Assembly: GCA_947085255.1 (NCBI GenBank)
Contig: CAMTVQ010000006.1
Location: 19,211 to 83,210, forward strand
Direction of reading: 5' to 3'
Length of the DNA stretch: 64,000 nucleotides
Source of the DNA: CAMTVQ01 sp947085255
Lineage (GTDB): Bacteria; Bacteroidota; Bacteroidia; Sphingobacteriales; Sphingobacteriaceae
Shown here in pieces: positions 23,937 through 32,202 of this stretch; within the stretch, counting starts at the first letter, position 1; each line of letters opens with the position of its first letter. A program made the position numbers and the translations under genes. The notes under the pieces were generated by a model, which was not told the DNA's origin, made no database searches, and was given only the letters and a program-made list of their open reading frames with translations.

Positions 23937-26765
23937 TCAATGCGCCTCCAACCAATTAGTCCCCGTTCCGGCTTCTACTAAAATAGGCACCTCCATTTTG
24001 ATGGCATTTTTCATGCAATCAATAATCAATGGTTTTACCTTATCCACTTCGCCTTTGGGTACGTCGAACACCAACTCATCATGCACTTGCAAAATCATTT
24101 TGGTATCGAATTTTGCTGCTTTTAGTTCGCGTTGAAGGTTAATCATCGCAACTTTAATCATATCAGCAGCCGAACCTTGTATAGGTGCATTAATGGCATT
24201 TCGTTCGGCAAAACCGCGTACCGTTTGATTGGCAGAATTGATATCACGCAAATACCTACGACGCCCTAAAATAGTTTCTACATATCCCTTTTCGCGAGCT
24301 TCTATTACCACATCTGCCATGTATTGTTTAATGCGTGGGTATTGCGCAAAATAATTTTCTATAATCTCAGCTGCTTCCTTACGCGGAATGCCCAAGCTCT
24401 GTGCCAATCCAAAAGCTGATTGCCCATAAATAATACCAAAATTTACCGCCTTTGCATTGCGGCGCATGGTACTATCTACTTCGCCTAAGGCAATGCCATA
24501 CACTTTGGCAGCCGTAGCGGTATGAATATCTTGTCCCGAAATAAAGGCTTCCATCATGCCCTCGTCTTTACTTATTTCGGCAATAATGCGCAATTCTATT
24601 TGCGAGTAATCGGCAGAAAGTAATACATGGTTGCTATCACGTGGAATAAATGCTTTACGCACTTCTCTCCCTTTTTCGGTTCTAATAGGAATATTTTGAA
24701 GGTTTGGCCCGTCGCTGCTTAAACGACCAGTAGCCGCCACCGCCTGACGGTAGTTGGTATGCACTCTACCCGTACGCGGGTTCAGCATGGTTGGTAGTGC
24801 ATCTACATAGGTAGATTTCAATTTGCTCAACTGACGGAAATCTACTACTAAACGGGGCACTTCGTGCTTAGCTACTAAATTTTGCAGCACATCTTCATCC
24901 GTTTTGTATTGCCCTGTTTTTGTTTTCTTGGCTTTATCGTCCAACTTTAGTTTATCGAACAAAACTTCTCCCAATTGTTTAGGAGAGGCAATGTTAAATT
25001 TCAGTCCAGCATGCTCGTAAATTTGTTGTTCTAATTGCGATATGTCCTTTTCTAACTCCTTAGAATATTCCTGCAAAGCAGACACATCTATTTTAATCCC
25101 TTCCTTCTCCATATCCGCCAATACATACACCAATGGATTCTCTACCTCATCAAATAGTTTGCGTGCATTCAGGGTGTTTAATTCGGGCTCAAAAACGGTT
25201 TTTAGTTGTAGGGTAATGTCGGCATCCTCGGCAGCATATTCTTTTACGGCTTCCAGTTCTACATCACGCATGCTCCCCTGTCCTTTTCCTTTCTTCCCGA
25301 TCAATTCGGTAATGGAAACAGGAGAATAGTTTAAGTAAGATTGTGCTAAAATATCCATTCCATGTCTGCCATCCGCGTCCATCAGGTAATGCGCCAACAT
25401 CGTGTCGAATAGTTTTCCTTTTACCTCTATGCCATACCACTTCAACACTAAAATGTCGTACTTAATATTTTGTCCAATCTTTTCGATTTTTTTATCTTCC
25501 AAAATCTCCCTAAATTCCTCTACCAAAGCTTGTGCTTCGGTTTGATTTTCGGAAACTGGAATGTAATAAGCCTCTCCCTTTTTTACAGCAAAAGACAGTC
25601 CTACCAACTCCACATTATTGGCATCAGTGCCCGTAGTTTCGGTATCAAAGCAAAAAGAAGATTGTAATTTTAATTGAGTAATAAGCTCGCGGCGCTTTTC
25701 GCGGGTATCTACCAAATGATAAGTATGCGTCGTAGTTTCTATCGTGCTAAAATTGCTCGGCTCCTCTTCCATCATCTCTTTATCAGAAGCATGTGCAATT
25801 TGCGTGCTTTTAAAGCTGGGTTTTGCTGCTTTTACTTCGTTGCCGAATAAATCGGTTTGCACATTGCCGGCTGCTTGCCCGCCTTGTATTTGGAAACTTT
25901 GCCCAAAAATACGCTGACCCATGGTGCGGAATTCCAGTTTAGCCAGCAAGGGTTCCAAGCGATCTTTATCAGGTTCGGTTAATTTAAAGCGGCTTTCTTC
26001 AAACTGAACAGGGGCATCTAAAATAATGGTCGCAAGTTTTTTCGACATCAATCCTTGATCAGCAAATTGCTCCACGTTTTCACGTTGCTTACCTTTCAGT
26101 TCATGGCTGTTGGCGATAATATTTTCCATAGAACCATATCGTTTGATGAGTTCCTTGGCGGTTTTCTCTCCAATGCCCGGAATACCTGGAATGTTATCTA
26201 CCGCATCGCCCCATAATCCTAAAATATCTATTACTTGTTCTACCTTTTCTATTTCCCACTTTGCCAATACTTCGGGCACGCCCATAATTTCTACATCATT
26301 ACCCATACGAGCCGGTTTGTACAAGAAAATGTTCTCAGATACCAACTGCGCAAAATCCTTATCCGGTGTCATGCAAAAAGTAGTGAATCCCTCTTTTTCT
26401 GCTTGCTTGCAAAGCGTACCGATTACGTCGTCCGCTTCGTACCCATCCGAAGTAATTACGGGGATATTAAAGCCCTGTATCAACTCGAATACATAGGGCA
26501 AAGCAATCGACAAATCTTCGGGCATAGACTCACGATTGGCTTTATAGCCTGTAAAATCGGTATGACGCTCGGTTGGTGCTTGGGTATCAAATACTACGGC
26601 TATATGCGATGGGTTCTCTTTTCTCAATACCTCTAACAGTGTATTGGCAAAGCCTAATATGGCCGAAGTATTGAGGCCATAAGAAGTAATACGTGGAGTT
26701 TTGCTGAAAGCGAAGTGAGCACGGTAAATGAGCGCCATGCCATCGAGAAGGAATAATTTTTTCAT
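23937..26765 (-). CDS. polA: DNA polymerase I
   Basis: A 942-residue PolA for Okazaki fragment processing and repair. The 5'-nuclease domain occupies about residues 1-290 (DGMALIYRAHFAF, YEADDVIGTL, GDAVDNIPGIPGIGEKTA). The 3'-5' exonuclease domain keeps the active DTE (Asp374, Glu376), so proofreading is probably functional. The polymerase domain has motif A LLSADYSQIELRI, motif B RRNAKAVNFGIIYG and motif C LQVHDELVFDV. The gene ends NWLEAH with TGA; a divergent copy of this tail lies at 22279-22361. tag lies one base upstream, so the two may be cotranscribed. Confidence 0.97.
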   Translation of the reverse strand: MKKLFLLDGMALIYRAHFAFSKTPRITSYGLNTSAILGFANTLLEVLRKENPSHIAVVFDTQAPTERHTDFTGYKANRESMPEDLSIALPYVFELIQGFNIPVITSDGYEADDVIGTLCKQAEKEGFTTFCMTPDKDFAQLVSENIFLYKPARMGNDVEIMGVPEVLAKWEIEKVEQVIDILGLWGDAVDNIPGIPGIGEKTAKELIKRYGSMENIIANSHELKGKQRENVEQFADQGLMSKKLATIILDAPVQFEESRFKLTEPDKDRLEPLLAKLEFRTMGQRIFGQSFQIQGGQAAGNVQTDLFGNEVKAAKPSFKSTQIAHASDKEMMEEEPSNFSTIETTTHTYHLVDTREKRRELITQLKLQSSFCFDTETTGTDANNVELVGLSFAVKKGEAYYIPVSENQTEAQALVEEFREILEDKKIEKIGQNIKYDILVLKWYGIEVKGKLFDTMLAHYLMDADGRHGMDILAQSYLNYSPVSITELIGKKGKGQGSMRDVELEAVKEYAAEDADITLQLKTVFEPELNTLNARKLFDEVENPLVYVLADMEKEGIKIDVSALQEYSKELEKDISQLEQQIYEHAGLKFNIASPKQLGEVLFDKLKLDDKAKKTKTGQYKTDEDVLQNLVAKHEVPRLVVDFRQLSKLKSTYVDALPTMLNPRTGRVHTNYRQAVAATGRLSSDGPNLQNIPIRTEKGREVRKAFIPRDSNHVLLSADYSQIELRIIAEISKDEGMMEAFISGQDIHTATAAKVYGIALGEVDSTMRRNAKAVNFGIIYGQSAFGLAQSLGIPRKEAAEIIENYFAQYPRIKQYMADVVIEAREKGYVETILGRRRYLRDINSANQTVRGFAERNAINAPIQGSAADMIKVAMINLQRELKAAKFDTKMILQVHDELVFDVPKGEVDKVKPLIIDCMKNAIKMEVPILVEAGTGTNWLEAH

Positions 26766-26766
26766 G

Positions 26767-27366
26767 CTATTTTTTTAATTCTGTATATCGGTAACAATCG
26801 GTAGTATGATCCATCACCATACCTGTAGCTTGCATGTGCGCATAGCAAATGGTGGTGCCAAAAAATTTGAAGCCACGCTTTTTCATATCCTTGGCAATTT
26901 TATCCGATAATTCGGTGCGTGCCGGTAAGGATGCTCTGTCTTTAAAATGATTGACAATCGGTTTTTTATTTGGTAAAAATCCCCAGATATAATTACTAAA
27001 GCTGCCAAATTCTTGCTGCAATCCAATGAACAATTTAGCGTTGCTTACGGCAGAAGTAATCTTCCCCCTGTTGCGAATGATGCCAATATCTTGCATCAAC
27101 CGTTCTATATCTGCTTCAGTAAATTGGGCTACCTTTTGCACATCAAAATTAGCAAAGGCTTTACGGTAACCCTCTCTTCTTTTCAAGATCGTTATCCAAC
27201 TCAAACCTGCTTGTGCTCCTTCTAAAATCAGAAACTCAAACAGTTTCACATCATCATATACCGGAATACCCCATTCCTCATCATGATATTGCATGTAGAG
27301 GGGGTCGTTACCGCACCAAAAACAGCGTTGCTTTGAGTCGTAAGTCGTAAGTCGTGAGTCGGTCAT
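26767..27366 (-). CDS. tag: DNA-3-methyladenine glycosylase I
   Basis: A 199-residue Tag, which excises 3-methyladenine. Visible are RCFWCGNDPLY with the zinc-binding Cys, YHDEEWGIPVYDD, LILEGAQAGLSWITIL, the NRGKITSAVSNA block, and the C-terminal ICYAHMQATGMVMDH with DCYRY, which completes the zinc site. The only usable start (ATG 27366) adds about ten residues (TDSRLTTYDS) made by a heptamer tandem repeat before the normal family start. The gene lies one base before polA, giving a DNA-repair pair. Confidence 0.94.
   Translation of the reverse strand: MTDSRLTTYDSKQRCFWCGNDPLYMQYHDEEWGIPVYDDVKLFEFLILEGAQAGLSWITILKRREGYRKAFANFDVQKVAQFTEADIERLMQDIGIIRNRGKITSAVSNAKLFIGLQQEFGSFSNYIWGFLPNKKPIVNHFKDRASLPARTELSDKIAKDMKKRGFKFFGTTICYAHMQATGMVMDHTTDCYRYTELKK
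27336..27363. repeat. Heptamer tandem repeat at the start of tag
   Basis: Four 7-base units: AGTCGTA, AGTCGTA, AGTCGTG, AGTCGGT. They encode the odd N-terminal residues of Tag on the minus strand. Related heptamers (AGTCGGA, AGTCAGA) occur in the nuoI-nuoH spacer at 41922-41935. Confidence 0.75.
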
Positions 27367-27447
27367 GCTATTTATTTGTATAGAAATTAATATTGAAGAC
27401 TAATAATAGAGCGCTACGCTATTTTTATGGGCAGGCATACTATAGAC

Positions 27448-27798
27448 TTAAGACTGCTTTTCATTCAACTCATCCCAAAACTCCACGGCTCTTCTAAAGT
27501 GAGGAATTACAATGGAACCGCCTACCAAATTGGCAATCATAAAGGTTTCGTACATCTCCGTATTGTTCACACCGGCTTCTTTGCATTTCTCCAAATGGTA
27601 CTTAATGCAATCATCACAACGCAATACCATGCTGGCAACTAAGCCCAAAAGCTCCTTGGTTTTTACATCCAACGCTCCTTCGGCATAAGTAGTGGTATCC
27701 AACGCGAAAAAGCGTTTGATATTAATGTTATCTGTTTCCAAAATGCGTTCATTCATTTTGGTGCGGTAGCTGTTGAATTCTTCTATTAGCTTGCTCAT
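27448..27798 (-). CDS. Carboxymuconolactone decarboxylase/AhpD-like protein
   Basis: A 116-residue CMD-family protein starting MSKLIEEFNSYRTKM (ATG 27798; upstream codons to 27819 are unlikely). The AhpD-type redox motif is Cys61-x-x-Cys64 with His68 (VLRCDDCIKYH). Other marks are KTKELLGLVASM and the Ile/Val-rich middle helix. CMD proteins with CxxC and His usually have peroxidase or disulfide-reductase activity. It is upstream of tag on the same strand and separated by 81 bases. Confidence 0.88.
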   Translation of the reverse strand: MSKLIEEFNSYRTKMNERILETDNINIKRFFALDTTTYAEGALDVKTKELLGLVASMVLRCDDCIKYHLEKCKEAGVNNTEMYETFMIANLVGGSIVIPHFRRAVEFWDELNEKQS

Positions 27799-27851
27799 GT
27801 TATTTCTGTTAATGCACAAACATACTCAACAAAGGCGGCAGTAGAAATAGC

Positions 27852-28181
27852 TTATAGTAACTCTTTGGTGGGGTCCCAAAATACACTAGCAAGGTTTTGT
27901 ATTTGGTTATCGATAACCGCAATCCCTTCGCTTTCTAATAATTCTTGCATAAGGTTTTCTGCACTAAAATGATGTTTACCACTAAGTAAACCATTACGAT
28001 TTACTACTCGGTGTGCGGGCACAACAAGAGTTGCCGTATGTGCGGTATTCATTGCCCAACCAACCATACGTGCAGAGCCTTTAGTACCTAAATAACTAGC
28101 AATAGCCCCATAAGAAGTAACTCTTCCGTAAGGAATAAGTCGGGCGACCTCAAATACCTTTTCGAAAAAATTAGGTTCCAT
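27852..28181 (-). CDS. Alkyltransferase-like protein (ATL), MGMT family without the catalytic Cys
   Basis: A 109-residue protein with the MGMT DNA-binding domain: IPYGRVTSYGAIA, the Arg-finger region GSARMVGWAMN, and VVPAHRVVNRNG. The active-site motif PCHRV of true O6-alkylguanine transferases reads PAHRV, with Ala56 in place of Cys. This makes it an ATL protein, which binds alkylated guanine without repairing it and in studied species hands the lesion to nucleotide excision repair. The N-terminal domain of Ada/Ogt is absent, as usual for ATLs. Its ATG overlaps the trmB stop in a TAATG junction. Confidence 0.92.
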   Translation of the reverse strand: MEPNFFEKVFEVARLIPYGRVTSYGAIASYLGTKGSARMVGWAMNTAHTATLVVPAHRVVNRNGLLSGKHHFSAENLMQELLESEGIAVIDNQIQNLASVFWDPTKELL

Positions 28182-28834
28182 TACTGCTTTTTAGCTAACT
28201 GAAAGCTAATGTAGTTAATGTTCTTCCCTTCTTTCAAATACCTTGCCTCGTAAGTTGTTTTGATAGATAAAATTTCATCCAATAATTCCGACTGGTACAA
28301 ATCGCTGGTTTGTTTTACAGGAGTAATTTTTAGTTCTTCCAATTTCTCTTGAGTATAGGCATACAAACCGTCATTGTCGGTTTTAAGATGCACAATTCCA
28401 TTTGGGACTAATAAAATGCGGTAGTATTCTAAATAACGATTGTAAGTCAGACGCTTTTTTTCTCTGCGCGAAGTGGGCTGAGGGTCGGGGAACGTAATCC
28501 ATATTTCGGCAATCTCATCTTCGCCAAAATAGTCCATCAAGCTTTCTATTTGTATGCGCAAAAAAGCAACGTTATCCATTTTCTCCTCCACAGCTGTTTT
28601 CGCACCACGCCACAAACGGGCACCTTTTACATCAATACCGATAAAGTTTTTTTCGGGAAACCGCTGGGCTAAGTTTACTGTGTATTCTCCTCTGCCGCAA
28701 CCCAACTCCAAAATGATGGGATGGTTATTTTTAAAGAATTCTTGATTCCATTTACCTTTAAACGCACAATCGCGTTGAAATACATTGGGGAATGTGGCTA
28801 TTTCTGCAAATCGTTTGAGTTTATCTTTGCTCAT
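28181..28834 (-). CDS. trmB: tRNA (guanine-N7-)-methyltransferase
   Basis: A 217-residue TrmB, which makes m7G46 in tRNA. The SAM-binding motif is ILELGCGRGEYTVNLA. It is followed by FIGIDVKGARLWRGAK, WITFPDPQP (the conserved PDP) and RLTYNRYLEYYRILL. I chose ATG 28834 (MSKDKLKRFAE); the frame extends to 28909 but those residues are not family-like and run into a terminator. It overlaps the ATL gene by TAATG, so the two are cotranscribed. Confidence 0.95.
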   Translation of the reverse strand: MSKDKLKRFAEIATFPNVFQRDCAFKGKWNQEFFKNNHPIILELGCGRGEYTVNLAQRFPEKNFIGIDVKGARLWRGAKTAVEEKMDNVAFLRIQIESLMDYFGEDEIAEIWITFPDPQPTSRREKKRLTYNRYLEYYRILLVPNGIVHLKTDNDGLYAYTQEKLEELKITPVKQTSDLYQSELLDEILSIKTTYEARYLKEGKNINYISFQLAKKQ

Positions 28835-28904
28835 AAGCGCGCAAAGGTAGTATTTACTGATACCATTGGCAATCCTAATATAGCATATACCGTTTATTGT
28901 TGAA

Positions 28905-28938
28905 AACAAAAGAGGGGCTAATTAGCCCCTCTTTTGTT
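28905..28938. terminator. Perfect 17-bp inverted repeat terminator
   Basis: Bases 28905-28921 are the exact reverse complement of 28922-28938, with GGGGC in the stem and A/T runs at the ends. It lies directly after the DUF3127 gene on the minus strand and separates it from trmB. The inverted repeat has no spacer, so only the central bases would loop out. Confidence 0.88.
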
Positions 28939-28940
28939 CA

Positions 28941-29306
28941 TTAAAATGGCAAATCACTTTCTGGTGGAGCATCCGCCGCTGAAAAAGCAGGAGCTTCATT
29001 TCCCATAGCTGCAGGAGTCGCAGCTGTTCCGCCTGCTTGTATTTTCCAAGCTTGTAAGCTATTGAAATACGCTTTCTTTCCCATCTTATCGGTATATGAA
29101 CGTCCACGCAAATTAAACGCAATGGTTACCATACTACCTACATTCAATCCGTCTAATAAGCCTACCTTATCTTGCACAACTTCAAACTTTATGTACTCGG
29201 GGTATTTTGGATTTTCGGTATATTCTACCACAAACTCACGCTTCTTAAAACTCTCGGTAATTTGCTGTACCGGGCTAATCTCTATTATACTTGCTGTTAT
29301 TTCCAT
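28941..29306 (-). CDS. DUF3127 protein, OB-fold, SSB-like acidic tail
   Basis: A 121-residue protein of the DUF3127 family, common in Bacteroidota. The core runs from MEITASIIEISPVQQIT through KREFVVEY to FNLRGRSYTDKMGKKAYFN and is predicted to be an OB-fold. A Gly/Ala/Pro-rich linker follows and ends in ESDLPF, closely resembling the acidic DDDIPF-type tip of single-stranded DNA-binding proteins. I infer nucleic-acid binding and perhaps contact with SSB partners, but the family's function is not established. Confidence 0.88.
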   Translation of the reverse strand: MEITASIIEISPVQQITESFKKREFVVEYTENPKYPEYIKFEVVQDKVGLLDGLNVGSMVTIAFNLRGRSYTDKMGKKAYFNSLQAWKIQAGGTAATPAAMGNEAPAFSAADAPPESDLPF

Positions 29307-29321
29307 ATTTTAATTAAATAA

Positions 29322-29352
29322 AAAACTCTTACGCGTTGTGCGTAAGAGTTTT
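29322..29352 (-). terminator. Intrinsic terminator after the lipoprotein gene
   Basis: A 13-bp perfect stem (29322-29334 with 29340-29352) with a GTTGT loop. The left-hand A-run becomes a T-tract on the minus strand. It ends the lipoprotein gene at 29370-30170. Confidence 0.85.
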
Positions 29353-29369
29353 AGTATGCAGTTATACGC

Positions 29370-30170
29370 TTATTGTACGTAAGTAATATCTTCTACCAAT
29401 GGTCTTCCTGTTTGAGCTACAGTTGGAATATTAGGTGCTGAAAATTTCACAATTACTGGCGGACCGGTAACCGGTATAAACTCAGCCAATATTTCACTTG
29501 GAACAATAGAAACACCTATACCATCTGAAGATCCAGGAATAGTAATTTGATACAACCCACCAGTTATTGTTGCTACATATGGAGGAAACTCATATACAGA
29601 AGATAATATACTACCAGGACCTTGATGATTCAAGCTATTAGGATTTGGTTTCATAAAAAATATGACCTTAGTACCATTTGGCGCATCTTCTAATCCTGAA
29701 TTATTCGCATTAAAATCTCCACGAACTTTTCCTGTAACAGTTGTAGTACCACCACTACCTGATGTTTTGTACAACTGAATAATAGTAGCTGCGCTACGTG
29801 AATCACCTATATTTACGTTTGTAGATGTATCTACTACATCACGCAAATCTACTGTATAGGTTACTGTAGTGTGATCAGCAGCTTTTACTGTTACTGCATT
29901 TATACCTGGCATTGTTTTAAATACAACACTACCCGATTCATCCGTTTCACCTTGGGTTCTAACACCGTTAGATTGGGTGATAAACACCGTTGCATTTGCA
30001 ATAATATTTGCGCTGGTTCCTTTACCGATAGATGTACCGTCGGTAGACGAAACAACAACTGTATAAACAACATTACCTGTAGGAATTTCTTCTTTTGGAG
30101 TGACAGCCTTTTTTTCGCAACCCATAGCTACTGTAGCTATTACTGCAAAAAGTAAATACATTTTTTTCAT
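29370..30170 (-). CDS. Hypothetical lipoprotein with a carboxypeptidase-regulatory-like domain
   Basis: A 266-residue lipoprotein; the lipobox is VAMGC with Cys18. The region after Cys18 is acidic/Lys-rich, a possible surface-export signal in Bacteroidota. The first half looks like a beta-sandwich of the regulatory-like type (NATVFITQSNGVRTQGETDESG, then VTVKAADHTTVTYTV). The second half begins with a Gly/Thr linker and GKVRGDFNANN. I do not recognise a specific family. It is a single gene ending in a clear terminator. Confidence 0.78.
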   Translation of the reverse strand: MKKMYLLFAVIATVAMGCEKKAVTPKEEIPTGNVVYTVVVSSTDGTSIGKGTSANIIANATVFITQSNGVRTQGETDESGSVVFKTMPGINAVTVKAADHTTVTYTVDLRDVVDTSTNVNIGDSRSAATIIQLYKTSGSGGTTTVTGKVRGDFNANNSGLEDAPNGTKVIFFMKPNPNSLNHQGPGSILSSVYEFPPYVATITGGLYQITIPGSSDGIGVSIVPSEILAEFIPVTGPPVIVKFSAPNIPTVAQTGRPLVEDITYVQ

Positions 30171-30299
30171 GTTAAATTAGTTGTTAGTTGGTTCAGCCAC
30201 AAGATTAATACATTTAAAGCTATATTCATAATTATTTTTAGCTCCTTGCCTTGATAATTCTGTATTAATCATATGCTTGGCTCAGCAGCCATATAAATT

Positions 30300-30797
30300 T
30301 TATGCCAATTGTATAAGCACCTGATTTTTCTCTACCTTATCAGTAGCCTTAATTTTAATCGCTTTTATTACCGCATCTACTGGTGCTTTAATACTATTTT
30401 CCATTTTCATAGCTTCCAGTATCAACAGCGAATCTCCTTTTTTAATTGCTTGTCCCTCGGTTACTAATACCTTTAGTACTAAGCCTGGCATAGGAGCTTT
30501 AATCTCGTTTACTTTTGCAGCATTTAGGTTATCCATACCTAATTGATGAAGCAATGCATCAAATTGATCTTTTACGCCAACGGTATATTTATTTCCATTT
30601 ATGCGTACTACTACTTCTTTAGCAGCGGTATCTATAGAAAGTACTGTAGCACGGTAAGATTTATTTTCGAGCAACACATGAAAATCGTCGTTCTTTAGCT
30701 GCAAAATATCAGCATTAACGGCAGTGCTATTTATCGTAACAGTTTCCTTATCAAGGGCTATAGAAAATTCTTTCTCTTTAATTTTTGCGGTGTACAT
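30300..30797 (-). CDS. Biotin carboxyl carrier protein (biotin/lipoyl domain)
   Basis: A 165-residue protein. A non-conserved N-terminal beta domain is followed by a biotinyl domain at about residues 97-165: EIKAPMPGLVLKVLV, then the biotinylation motif EAMKM with Lys131. In Bacteroidota such stand-alone carriers usually serve acyl-CoA (propionyl- or acetyl-CoA) carboxylases or sodium-pumping decarboxylases; the partner is not in this window. It ends just after a 130-base spacer downstream of the lipoprotein gene start, in which I see nothing else. Confidence 0.9.
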   Translation of the reverse strand: MYTAKIKEKEFSIALDKETVTINSTAVNADILQLKNDDFHVLLENKSYRATVLSIDTAAKEVVVRINGNKYTVGVKDQFDALLHQLGMDNLNAAKVNEIKAPMPGLVLKVLVTEGQAIKKGDSLLILEAMKMENSIKAPVDAVIKAIKIKATDKVEKNQVLIQLA

Positions 30798-30829
30798 GCT
30801 AATTTTAATGTAGGGTAATAGTAGTAAAT

Positions 30830-31498
30830 TTATTGAGCAAAAACATATTGAATAATATTAGCTCCCATTTTTAGTGCTTTTTCGTGTGTTTCGGGTGTAT
30901 CTTCTGGATACGTACCAAGGTCCTCCCAGCCGTTGCCTAAATCAGATTCGTAATCGTAAAAACAAACTAAACGACCTTCGAAAAATAAACCAAATGCTTG
31001 TGGTCTTTTTCCATCGTGCTCGTGAATTTTTGGTAAACCACTCGAAAATTTATACTTCTGACTAAAGATAGGATGCGAATAAGGTAGTTCTACAAAATCT
31101 AATTCTGGAAAAACACGCTTCATTTGTGGGCGAATAAACTTATCGAACCCATAGTTATCGCAGAGGTGCAAAAAACCACCCCCAATTAAATAGCGACGGA
31201 TATTTTGCGCCTCTTGATCCGAAAAAACAATATTTCCATGTCCTGTAGCAAATACAAATGGGTAATTAAACAACTCGCTACTTGCTGGCTCTACAATTGC
31301 CTCTTCGGGGGCAAAATTTGTTTTTAAATTATCGTTACAAAATTTTATCAAGTTCGATATGGCCGTTCTATCGGCATACCAATCTCCGCCGCCGTTATAT
31401 TTTAAACGTGCTATACGATACGATGGATTTGTAAATGCAGCGAAAACCACCAGCACTAATAAAAAAACGATGTAGTGGCACTTTAAGAAGGTACGCAT
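30830..31498 (-). CDS. DUF4159 family exported protein
   Basis: A 222-residue protein with an N-terminal hydrophobic segment (signal or anchor), then the DUF4159 core: IARLKYNGGGDWYAD, ELFNYPFVFATGHGNIVFS, RRYLIGGGFLHLCDNYGFD and FVELPYSHPIF. The fold is probably related to glutamine-amidotransferase-like domains; its role is not known to me. Its ATG overlaps the rsmE stop in a TAATG junction, so the pair is cotranscribed, and the biotin carrier gene follows 32 bases later. Confidence 0.88.
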   Translation of the reverse strand: MRTFLKCHYIVFLLVLVVFAAFTNPSYRIARLKYNGGGDWYADRTAISNLIKFCNDNLKTNFAPEEAIVEPASSELFNYPFVFATGHGNIVFSDQEAQNIRRYLIGGGFLHLCDNYGFDKFIRPQMKRVFPELDFVELPYSHPIFSQKYKFSSGLPKIHEHDGKRPQAFGLFFEGRLVCFYDYESDLGNGWEDLGTYPEDTPETHEKALKMGANIIQYVFAQ

Positions 31499-32196
31499 TA
31501 CCTATTGTTTAAAAAATTAAACTCGAACACAGCAGCCAATGCAGCTGTTTCTGTGCGCAAACGAGCAGTACCCAAAGTTATGGCATTGTAGCCGTTATTC
31601 AAAGCAAGTTCTATTTCCTCCGGTGTAAAATCCCCTTCTGGACCTATCAGTATGGTAGCATGTTGATTGTTTACCTGTGCAATAGCATGCTTTTCACCTG
31701 TTTCACAATGTGTAATACCCTTTAATCCGTCCTGCGGCTTTTTAATAAACTGGGTAAAAGGAACTGCTTCGTTAATAATGGGTTTATATGCCTTTATACT
31801 TTGTTTTACCGCCGAAATAGCTATTTTATCAATGCGCTCTACTTTTATATCACGGCGTTCTGAGCGTTGGCAAATTAAAGGAGTTATTTCATTAATGCCT
31901 ATTTCTGTTGCCTTTTCTACAAACCACTCTATACGTTCTATATTTTTGGTAGGGGCTATAGCAATATGCAGGTAGCCCTTTTGCTTACCATATTCGGTAA
32001 TGTGGTTAGTTATATGCAATGTGCAACGTTTGGCAGTAGCAGCAGCAATTACGGCGGTGTAAAACCCTCCTTTACCATCAATTAACTGCACGGTATCATT
32101 TACTTGCAAACGCAATACTCTAATAGCATGCTTACTCTCTTCTTCACTTAGTTGGTAAGTAGTTCCAGTAATATCGGGGGTGTAAAACAGTGTCAT
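31498..32196 (-). CDS. rsmE: 16S rRNA (uracil(1498)-N(3))-methyltransferase
   Basis: A 232-residue RsmE. The N-terminal PUA-like part has HAIRVLRLQVND and the SPOUT knot has LIGPEGDFTPEE and ITLGTARLRTETAALAA, the diagnostic RsmE block that binds SAM. It methylates U1498 in 16S rRNA. Length is normal. The stop overlaps the DUF4159 start. Confidence 0.95.
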   Translation of the reverse strand: MTLFYTPDITGTTYQLSEEESKHAIRVLRLQVNDTVQLIDGKGGFYTAVIAAATAKRCTLHITNHITEYGKQKGYLHIAIAPTKNIERIEWFVEKATEIGINEITPLICQRSERRDIKVERIDKIAISAVKQSIKAYKPIINEAVPFTQFIKKPQDGLKGITHCETGEKHAIAQVNNQHATILIGPEGDFTPEEIELALNNGYNAITLGTARLRTETAALAAVFEFNFLNNR

Positions 32197-32202
32197 TTTC
32201 GG

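Noticed and set aside
28835..28909. Extended start of trmB
   Set aside because: The extra 25 residues are not family-like and run into the terminator at 28905-28938; ATG 28834 is the typical start.
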